A stretch of DNA of 14,860 bases from Echinostoma caproni (Eukaryota > Platyhelminthes > Trematoda > Plagiorchiida > Echinostomatidae), in the NCBI GenBank assembly GCA_900618425.1, contig UZAN01049422.1:7320-22179 (forward strand), read 5' to 3'. A model generated the notes under the pieces. It had not been told where the DNA came from and did no database searches. It was given only the letters and a program-made list of their open reading frames with translations. Both the position numbers and the translations under genes were made by a program. Below, one piece after another: positions 1 to 7,104 of this stretch (its first letter is position 1; each line of letters opens with the position of its first letter).

Positions 1-760
1 GGTGTCGGGATTGCGCTAAGTGCCAAGGCTGAGCAATCGCTTCTTGACTGGATTCCAGTCAGTAGCCGATTGTGCGCTGTACGTCTCAACGGTTCAGTTC
101 GAGTCAACAGCTACAGAATGAAGCGTCGATGCTTATTCGGCGTATGCGCCGACCGATTGCAGTATACCGGAAATCAAGGATGAACTCTACCAGATTTTCT
201 CAACTACTCCAAAGTGCTCGATCAACGGACGTCGTAGTAGTCGCCGGGGATTTCAATGCTCAAGTGGGATCCCTGGACGAATCAGAAAGGCTTCTTGGCG
301 GACCACATGCAATCCCAGTCAACCGGACGGACAACGGAGATCGCCCACTTCAACTCTGCACGGACCACGGATTGTTCCTGTCAAACATGAGCTTCTCGCA
401 CAATAAACGCAATCGACTTACATGGAAACCGCCAGCCTCTTCACTGCGCTGGACCCAAATCGACCACATCGCCATCAGTTACCGCTGGAGGGGATTTCTT
501 CACTACACTGGACCCAAATCGACCACATCGCCATCAGTTACCGCTGGAGGGGATCAATTCAAGACTGCCGCTCTTACTGGTCAACAGCTGTGGACACAGA
601 CCACACCTTGGTACGAGCCAAGTTCTCCTTACGCCTGGCAAAAAACCACCGACAACGGATACAATGTCAGCGATTCATGTAAATCGGCCTTCGAAGCGGA
701 ACTATCATATCGCCTCAGTCCAACCGCCAGCCGAAAGACTCAATGAACACTGGAAGAAAA
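1..760 (+). pseudogene. APE-like endonuclease domain of RTE-like LINE copy A, frameshifted
   Basis: In a live element this domain nicks target DNA to prime reverse transcription. It is spread over three frames. Frame 1 reads VGIALSAKAEQSLLDWIPVSSRLCAVRLNG from base 1. Frame 2 continues from about 140 (AYAPTDCSIPEIKDE). Frame 3 takes over near 195 with SQLLQSARSTDVVVVAGDFNAQVGSLDE, including the GDFNAQ motif expected in APE-type nucleases, and LTWKPP near 420. The end of the domain (RWTQIDHIAISYRWRG, then the TDH motif and AKFSLRL) appears in frame 2 after a 59-bp tandem duplication shifts the frame. Copy B reads D-L-S-Q where this copy has one base fewer near 195, so that shift is a 1-bp deletion. 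The longest open stretch (72-746) is a composite of right and wrong frames. Confidence 0.8.
439..556 (+). repeat. 59-bp tandem duplication inside the endonuclease domain
   Basis: Two head-to-tail copies with a 59-bp period: unit 1 at 439-497 and unit 2 at 498 to about 556. Each holds the segment coding for WTQIDHIAISYRWRG, and they differ mainly at GCGC versus ACAC just after the start. Because 59 is not a multiple of three, the reading frame changes. Copy B on the minus strand has this segment once (near 11050-11080), so the duplication arose in copy A or its recent lineage. Confidence 0.93.
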
Positions 761-771
761 TCTAGGAAGCC

Positions 772-1760
772 ATGCAGATATCGATAAAAACAACGTCGGA
801 CCCTGCCACAAGCTCAAAACACAAATGGTGGATATCGTCGACCTCGGTTGCCCTACTGGACGCCCGCAGAACCCTTCTTCCGGATGCCATATACGACACA
901 GCGCGCAAATCCCTTAAACGCCAGCTCATCGAGAGTCTGAAGAATGACCACGAGAAGTGGTGGGTAGAAAAGTTCAAAGAGATGGAGAAAGTTGCGGCTA
1001 TTGGTAATAGGCGTAGCCTTTTCCATCCAATTAGGAATACGGGTCCTAGGAAAGCAGGCGTAAGTGAGGTAATTAAGGAATCCGATGGCACACTGATTCA
1101 CGATCAGCAACACCGTCTTGACCGTTGGGCTGAACATTTCAAGGCTCAGCTCAACTGGCCCCGATCGACGTCTTATCCTTCACTCTCCGCCTCGACTGGA
1201 CAAATACTCCCAGTTGATGCTAGTCCTCCATCTGAAATGGAGGTATCTCGGGAAATAAGTTATCTCAAAGGGCATGAGGCCTCTGGCCCAGATGGACTGT
1301 TCCCATCAGCGTTTAAGGATGGAGGCTCAGCGTTAGTCTTGGAGTTGACAAAACTCCTGGGCTCAATATGGGAACGAGAGGAGGCTCCAGCTGAATGGTG
1401 TGAGTCGGTCATCATACCGATTTACAAGAAAGGTGATAGATCCTCTTGTGAAAATCGTAGAGGAATTAGTTTAATTAACATCGTCTCTAAACTTCTCGCT
1501 GGCATCATACTTCGCCGATTGTCTGCCGCACGCGTGAAAACCAGGATGGTTTTAGACCCGGTCGAGGTTGTATCGACCACATCTTCACTCTGCGCCAAAT
1601 TCTGGAGCGCCAGCATTCTTTTCGTAGACCCACTATCTCTGTCTTCTTAAACCTGAAAGCGGCTTTCGGCTCAGTCGACCGCTGTAGACTCTGGCGCTGC
1701 CTTTTTTCTGAAAGGTGTGCCCGAGAAGTTAATTTCAATATTACGATCGCTTTATACTAA
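772..1760 (+). pseudogene. Reverse transcriptase, N-terminal half, RTE-like copy A
   Basis: The RT copies element RNA into DNA at the nicked target. The open stretch 772-1650 (292 codons) starts within the linker and includes DHEKWWVEKF (about residues 59-68), YLKGHEASGPDGL (164-176), PIYKKGDRSSCEN (216-228) and RGISLINIVSKLLAGIILRRL (230-250). A shift near 1531, apparently two extra bases, moves the true frame to RENQDGFRPGRGCIDHIFTLRQILE, then motif A. Motif A reads FLNLKAAFGSVD: the expected catalytic aspartate is asparagine (codon 1650-1652) and the second Asp is glycine (1668-1670). Another shift lies in or next to the T6 run at 1702-1707, after which GVPEKLISILRSLYTNSRS follows. The frame then breaks at an internal deletion. 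ENRRGIS replaces the more usual ENYRGIS. Not functional. Confidence 0.85.
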
Positions 1761-1770
1761 TAGCCGAAGT

Positions 1771-2345
1771 CTTGGTTGGCATTTGCTAACTTGAGATATT
1801 TGTGGCGCCGTCGCAACATCCGGCTGTCTGTGAAGGGTCGAGTGTATGCCGCGACAGTTCGGCCAGTCCTGTTATACGGTGCAGAAAATTGGGTATTAAG
1901 AAAACAAGATAAAGGCAGACTGTCGGTGTTTGAACACCGCTGTCTACGTAGCATTACACGAATCTGGTGGAGTAGCCGGATGAGCAATGCTGAGGTTAGG
2001 GACAGAGTTTTGGGTAAATACGGTGGCCCACTGGAGCAAGTGGTCGACCTGCATAGATTACGTTGGCTGGGACATGTGTTACACATGTCATCAGGTAGGT
2101 TACCACGGCAAGCGATGTTCGCCGAAGCAGCTACCGAGTGGAAAAAAGTCAAGGGTGGTCAAGCTAAGACTTGGCACGAGGGTATGAAAACCCTAACCAG
2201 GAAACTGGGTTACATAGGTCCTGTTAGACTCCCTGGCTGGGGACCTCGGGATGGTCGTAACCAATGGTTAGAGACACTGAGCGATATGGCTGGGTCTCGT
2301 AAACGGTGGCGTTCGTGCATCTCCTCAATTTCTTTTCAACCTTAG
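1771..2345 (+). pseudogene. C-terminal region after RT core, RTE-like copy A
   Basis: An open frame of about 190 codons ending at TAG 2343-2345. It begins in LAFANLRYLWRRRNIRLSVKGRVYAATVRPVLLYGAENWVLR, continues with VFEHRCLRSITRIWW, LHRLRWLGHVLHM and LPGWGPRDGRNQWLE, and ends KRWRSCISSISFQP. In RTE-like flatworm elements this block follows the RT palm and thumb at the C terminus of the polyprotein. The preceding codons (LYTNSRS, about 1750-1768) come from upstream of motif B, so the RT segment with motif B, the YADD-type motif C and the region after it is absent. The deletion joint lies at about 1756-1775. The block itself is unusually clean, with no internal stop. The TTG at 1776 is an arbitrary start, not a real one. 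Confidence 0.85.
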
Positions 2346-2505
2346 ACCACTGAACTTCTCCATTTTCTTTTCGACTCTACGTTCAACTTTCCTTTCTTCT
2401 CCTATTCTTCACCCAAATGGGCGGCCAAGAAACAGCAACCAAAACCGGCGCTCGAATATGCTTGGTTAATGATTGTTCATACTGAAACTGCAATGGGGGG
2501 GGGCA
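2346..2505 (+). other. 3' tail of copy A and G9 tract
   Basis: The pyrimidine-rich stretch after the stop (CATTTTCTTTTCGACTC and following) matches the tail of copy B, where CAATTTTCTTTTCACGCC occurs on the minus strand near 9560. Both copies then share CCAAATGGG and TGGTTAATG, the last shared block ending near 2472 here and 9508 in copy B. A run of nine G at 2495-2503 follows and is not shared. No poly(A) or clear target-site duplication is visible. Confidence 0.6.
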
Positions 2506-2781
2506 CTGGAATTTCACGATAATCCTCATGATTATGGTGCAAACCCTGTCTAACAAACAAAATACAAACTTCACTTACAATTATACTGCGTTAGCTGATA
2601 CAATCCTTTCTAGATCAATCTACTTTAGTAACCAAACATCAACGGTTTTTTACATGTGATGGAAATATTTATGATAACCGACAAAGAGCACTAAACAGCT
2701 GTTTCATTCTGTTAGGGACTTCAAACCTCTGAGCTACCCAGTCGCCGGTCATCACCTTGTGCGAATGGCTCAATCAATTTA
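2506..2781. other. No gene seen; possible tRNA-promoter-like relic
   Basis: No coding potential is evident. On the minus strand 2714-2745 reads GGGTAGCTCAGAGG followed at once by GGTTTGAAGTCC, which resemble the A and B boxes of a tRNA promoter but overlap almost directly instead of being about 30-40 bases apart. It cannot fold as a tRNA. Confidence 0.3.
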
Positions 2782-2916
2782 TAGAGTAACAAGCTTGGAT
2801 TAATCCATTCGATTGTAAGAGGCCCCATGCACAATCTCCTAAGGAGTGAAACACACACCTAAGAGGACCTAGCGCCTCTTAACAATCGAATGGGCTTACC
2901 CAAGCTTGCTACTCTA
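2782..2916. mobile_element. MITE-like hairpin element, 135 bp
   Basis: The left arm 2782-2823 and right arm 2874-2916 are reverse complements over about 42 bases with roughly three substitutions and a 1-bp gap. Both carry AAGCTTGG, CATTCGATTGT and AAGAGGC. The loop is about 50 bases and contains the near-palindrome CTCCTAAGGAG (2837-2847). The outermost bases are TA at each end (TAGAGTA and TACTCTA), compatible with a TA target-site duplication as in Tc1/mariner-type MITEs, although TA is self-complementary and so cannot be told from the arms. No coding capacity. Family unknown. Confidence 0.7.
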
Positions 2917-4180
2917 AAAATCAACGGGTTTGTCAAGTTTTCTTGCTGAGCAATTCAATCGGGTCATGAAATGATCTTGACTTCTTCCCTCCGTTCTGAA
3001 ACAGCATTGCATGAAAAGCGCAGTTAAACCACAATAACGAAGGTCATTTGCAATTCACTGAAGACTCCAATTGTAATACTTGAGAAAACACGAAATACCG
3101 AACAGGCTCATTTTAAATGACTTCATCTTCTGGCTAATACAATTATGTAAATATGTAACAGGCATATCACATTTTCATAACGTTTGATGTGTGAGGATTG
3201 GTGGATATAAATAGTTGATTGTGTATGGTTTTGAAACAAAATGAGCACTGGGTGGATGAGAATAGAGATGAGGTACAAAAGAGCTGGGATCGAATCAAGG
3301 TCAACTATCACTTGTTCGGGTTTTGGGGTCAATGTGATAACGCTTTTCGCACCATTCTCTTGATGACGTCGCTTCCCTGACATGTTCATTTTACATCACA
3401 CTGACTGCGGCTGGTAAGGGTGATTCTTCGCTAGAACGTTTTTTTAGTGGAATGCAAACCAGAGCAGCTGAACTGTGAACAGAGATATTGCAATACTCGA
3501 AATCAAATAGCGCGAACTCGAACTAAAAAAACACAGTCAGGAGAACCAAACCAGTTGCAAATTAATATTACAATTATCAGTTAACCATTCTTCGTTTTGT
3601 CATCGGCATGAATATAGTCCGTTTGTTGACTCTCCGGTGTTTGGCCAGTTCGATTGAATCTACTTCGGCCCATCGGGTTGGTCAGAATCTCTGTAGGACA
3701 AGTTGCACAACCAAGTTTTCAATCGGCTGAAGCCACTCATCTTTAAATGTAGTTCCAGGAAGTAAGACTAATTTGAAAATATTCTAAAACTGATTTAATT
3801 GTAGATGGGTGTATTGGTTTGTTCGATCTGACCATGACATGTGATCCTCGGGATTAGTGTTGTCATTAGACCGAATTACTATACAATGCCTGATCAACGT
3901 TCTACAGTGGAACTTCACGAACAGGAATTAGACGAGCAATACTCGGCGAAGACCATTTTAGTCAATATGGGTGAAGTTTAGTGGTAGAAGACCATACTGA
4001 TCAATTCTGCCATGGTCCTTTAATTTTGTTGTTGCGTTATATTTGATGTACAGAGCAAATGTAAGGGGCCGTAAAGAGTGATTTCCTTTCCCTTTCATAG
4101 AATAAAGAATAAAAAATAATAATGGTATTATCCATAAAATATATGGATCTTGGAAGTAGTGGAGCATTTGATTTGATCAC
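2917..4180. other. Intergenic stretch without recognisable gene
   Basis: No conserved domain is seen on either strand. A minus-strand frame from 3389 to 3123 begins MNMSGKRRHQENGAKS and is hydrophilic for about 30 residues before turning hydrophobic. It has no known relative that I recognise and could be chance. TATAAATA occurs on the + strand at 3205-3212 but has no downstream gene to serve. The rest is AT-rich and unremarkable. Confidence 0.5.
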
Positions 4181-4363
4181 ATGGTGAAGTTCGTGCGTGT
4201 ATAGAGCAGATGAAGCTTGAACTGAAAAGCTGGGAGGCACCGGACAGCTTTGTCAGTTCTCATCGTCTATGGGTTCGCACGGTCAGGTCGAAACAGTTGC
4301 CTAGTTCCAGTGAGCTTCTCTGTTCACGCATCATCTGTTGTATACACCCACGAACTTCACCAT
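4181..4363. mobile_element. MITE-like inverted-repeat element, 183 bp
   Basis: The left arm 4181-4213 and right arm 4331-4363 match as reverse complements at 30 of 33 positions (ATGGTGAAGTTCGTG and onward to CAGATGA). The similarity continues inward for about 18 more bases at 14 of 18. The unpaired centre is about 80 bases. This is more diverged than the 2782-2916 hairpin and shares no sequence with it, so it is a different family. A clear target-site duplication is not visible. There is no coding capacity; the short minus-strand frame over it is a by-product. Confidence 0.65.
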
Positions 4364-4775
4364 ATGAGAAATAGATCTAGTGTACAGACAAATGTGTGAA
4401 TACGATTTATTATTCTACCCTCGTTGATCAATGCGTAGATAAGTCGGTTATTTAAACAAAAGACGGAATTCAATGTCACAAATCTATTGCATTTGGGTGT
4501 TCCTTTTCTCCCACGGATTAACAAACAGCTAGGATCTTGAAAGCAGTACCGAAAAAAATGACTTTGGACCAGATAGCATCTCAAAGGTTATTAATCAAAC
4601 GTTTGCCAGATACGTGTAAAAGAGGCTATCAGACAGTGATTCAGTGTTCAGACAGATTGTGCTATGGCAGACCCGCAGAAGGTTGATTATATCGGAATAG
4701 TTTTTCAATCAGTCCACTCTTCTGACGTATTCGTGTACGAACGTGTAGCTCAGTCACCACTAACATATCGACCAA

Positions 4776-4791
4776 TTGTGTTATAACACAA
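4776..4791. repeat. Perfect 16-bp palindrome, AT-rich core
   Basis: TTGTGTTATAACACAA is identical to its reverse complement. Flanking bases do not extend the symmetry. It could be a dimeric protein site or chance. Confidence 0.6.
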
Positions 4792-4849
4792 CTGATAACA
4801 AAAGCCTGATATGGTTTGTCGCCATCATCGACCATTCGTGACAGGCAAC

Positions 4850-4865
4850 TCTGCACGCGTGCAGA
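4850..4865. repeat. Perfect 16-bp palindrome, GC-rich core
   Basis: TCTGCACGCGTGCAGA is identical to its reverse complement, centred on CGCG. The symmetry stops at the flanking bases. No function is assignable. Confidence 0.6.
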
Positions 4866-5627
4866 TAACTACCGCATCTATCCCATTCGGATATTAGTTG
4901 CAGAGATTGTTTTGCTGGCTATCGTAGTCGCACAATACACCATTGTCCTCTGCACGCTTTACGTGCTACTGCCCCACGCATCAGGGTGTGTAGTCCCATC
5001 TACGCGTTCTGTAACCATAGATTACATGTAATTCCAAACAACCTGGAAGAAATATAGTAACCGCACTACCAGTCGTATCATTTTTCGCAATACACACTTT
5101 TCCGATAACTCATGCAAATGCAGTGTTCATGATCCTGATGTTTTCAGATTGTTGACCGGTTGATAAGAACAGAGCCATGGCCGTCAGTACGACGAGAGGC
5201 GATTGAAATTTAAGAGCCCTGTCGGTGTCTGAAATATAAAACTCACCGTCACAGTCATGCTACAAAGCTTTTGACGAGATATCATCTGAAAAAATTGGAA
5301 TGAACCCTTTCAAAATGATACGATTCCCTAATGCTACAAACAAATAGCCGAGAAAAGTGATTCTCAGACTGACAACCGAGAGCGGCTGCTGTAGACAATC
5401 GTACTAGCCTATTCGTACCGCGTGAAAATCATAACTCTGCAGTTTCATGTTTTGACTGAGATCTCAAACAATCGATTTGGGTTTCGCTGTCCAATTCAAA
5501 TTGCATCGGTAAATGCCCTTGCTGGTTGCGACACGCTTGTGTGGCTAGCATATCTATTCACGAACCGCTGGGTTGCGCTGCGGACCAAAAGATACCATTT
5601 AGTGTGTTCAGTAGAAGTATAACTCAC

Positions 5628-5914
5628 CATGATCTGTGCAGCAATAGGATCCCTTGAACTGTCTCCTCCCATCACTCAATATCTCACTTTTCTCAAACTT
5701 TTTGAATACCTGAAGGTTCAGTCAATCTATAAGCACCCGTAAAACGTTTGACTGCATATTCGGTCTCGAGTGTTGTAAATTCCAAAACGACTTGTTCTGG
5801 CCGTAGCCCGAAGTGATCAACTATTCTACGATCGTTCTGTATAGCGTCAATGAGACCGTTGAGCAACGCGTAGCAAAATGCGAATCTCGAAGTCGGAACG
5901 ATATTGATCCGCAA
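5628..5914 (-). other. Possible exon(s) of an unrecognised gene
   Basis: The minus strand is open from about 5914 to 5693, reading PTSRFAFCYALLNGLIDA, then RRIVDHFGLRPEQVVLEF and on to RLTEPSG. It has a balanced, protein-like composition without low complexity. A plausible donor CAG|GTATTC sits near 5710. The same point could instead be an acceptor (CCTTCAG|G) for an 82-base exon at 5709-5628 that reads VFKKFEKSEILSDGRRQFKG and then SYCCTDH, ending at a strong donor ATG|GTGAGT (GT at 5627-5626). The two readings are in different frames and compete. I recognise no family. There is no start codon, further exon or known neighbour to support a gene, so chance remains likely. Confidence 0.2.
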
Positions 5915-6900
5915 TTCGTATGATATTGTTTAGTTCATTAGGCGAGTCAAAGAACAATGTACCTCAACAATGCGACTCAGTCACTATACAGCCAGAAAAG
6001 TGANCAAGCACATAAATATACAAAGAGGAAAAATAAATACTTGTTAGGTCAAGTAAGGGATTCTGTTCACCAAACGTGAACAGCCAGTGATCAAAGTATG
6101 CAGGTATGCACTCTCAAAGAGCAAGACAACGAGTGGGTCCACAGGGCCAGTGACGGGGCATATAGGGACTGGGGTGGTTATGGACCGGAGCAATGAAACA
6201 CCAAAGCCACCTTAGTGCAGAAGACAATGACACGGGTGGGATCGATAGGTAGACACCCAAAGGTCATTGGACACGAGAACCCGTCATCAAACAACCGTAG
6301 ACAATGACTAGCACGAGGGCTGACGCNAGAGTGACTGAAGAGAACGTGTGCACATAGGATCGGAAAAGGGGCAATTGGGAGGGGGAACAACAGTGATCTC
6401 GCCTTAGACCGAGAAGAGGGGTTTTCTTCACCCTGTGGTTTCTACAAATGTGTTGCGATCAAAGGAGGGAAGATAATCGCAAGTCGGAAATTGGTTCCAT
6501 GAGTTTCTCAAAATAAATGTGACGTCAACCGTGGTTTACGCACCTGTTATGATCTAAAAATATTTACTGTTGTGGTAGATGTGGCTCAGGAAATGCTTCA
6601 CTGTCAGCTTAATTTATAGGGATTGTTTTAGGTGCGATAGTCCTATTAGATGGTTTTATTCTGACGAACGCTGATTTATCTTTGTCAGTCAATCGTCATT
6701 TTAATAGTGCCCCGTCTCAAAATTCTCAGTTTTCGAGCTCGTGTAAATATTATAATCCGCCCTAAACCTGTGGTTGATTTGAAAGTAAAACAAAGCATAC
6801 TTATTTTAGCCAGCACTTGATATTAAGTTATGTGGTAATCCTAGCCTCCGAAATAACCCCAGTCAAGGAGTTACGCGTGATACTTTCCGGGCAAAGAACC
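5915..6900. other. Intergenic stretch without recognisable gene
   Basis: No domain is visible on either strand. Ambiguous bases occur at 6004 and 6327. The + strand at about 6120-6420 is G- and A-rich compared with its surroundings. A perfect CRE-type octamer TGACGTCA lies at 6520-6527, without an adjacent gene. Bases 6883-6901 resemble the reverse complement of 9429-9447, which bears on the next element. Confidence 0.45.
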
Positions 6901-7104
6901 ATCACTCTGAACCCGTACGGTTCAAACAGAACTTGTGTTAGGCCGACAACACAAGAAGGCTCTTGGAGTAGATCTGTTTAGCCGATGACGTTTCCTTGTA
7001 CAAATTATCTAGTCCCGTTTATTTCTCACAATGAACCGGATCGCTACTTCTGTGGCTTTCTTCTTGCGTCTCGGTGGCGGTAGATTCCAGCATATGATTA
7101 CCAG
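6901..7104 (+). repeat. Left 204-bp terminal inverted repeat
   Basis: It begins ATCACTCTGAACCCGTACGG and ends ATGATTACCAG. Its reverse complement matches 9212-9415 at all positions except 7012 (G here; the right arm gives A). It contains the hairpin GAACC-CGTAC-GGTTC (6910-6924) and a second stem CTTGTGTT/AACACAAG (6932-6955, perfect 8-bp stem with an 8-base loop). Confidence 0.95.

Larger units (their letters stand above)
1..2472 (+). mobile_element. RTE-like non-LTR retrotransposon, decayed copy A (5' end outside window)
   Basis: A LINE remnant read left to right: APE-type endonuclease (about 1-760), linker and reverse transcriptase (772-1760), then the C-terminal region after RT (1776-2345) and a 3' untranslated tail. 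The order EN, RT, then a C-terminal block with VLLYGAENW, VFEHRCLR and LRWLGHVL motifs is typical of RTE/BovB-style elements and their flatworm relatives; the clade is assigned from remembered motifs, not a tree. The 3' limit is set by comparison with the minus-strand copy B: similarity in the tail runs to about 2472 here and about 9508 there. The copy is dead, with several frameshifts, a 59-bp duplication, an altered RT motif A and loss of motifs B to D. The 5' end lies beyond the window. Confidence 0.85.
4364..5627. other. Intergenic stretch with two perfect palindromes
   Basis: No convincing gene. Two perfect 16-bp palindromes lie 74 bp apart, start to start: TTGTGTTATAACACAA at 4776-4791 and TCTGCACGCGTGCAGA at 4850-4865. 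Small open frames at 4816-5031 and 5422-5622 (+) have no recognisable domain; the first is hydrophobic mainly by composition. They are most likely chance. Confidence 0.5.

Noticed and set aside
72..746. 224-codon open frame as one endonuclease protein
   Set aside because: Only the middle (about 195-480) is in the correct frame. The start is shifted by a 1-bp loss and the end by the 59-bp duplication, so it is a composite and not a protein.
4816..5031. Hydrophobic 71-codon frame that might be a small membrane protein
   Set aside because: No start context, neighbour or homology that I recognise; it includes a palindrome and is probably chance.
5215..5260. GTGAGT...TTTCAG on the minus strand as a tiny intron
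   Set aside because: The span would be only 18 bases, too short to splice, and no coding frame is supported on both sides.
6178..6390. 70-codon minus-strand frame
   Set aside because: It arises from a purine-rich stretch with an ambiguous base inside; no domain and no supporting signals.
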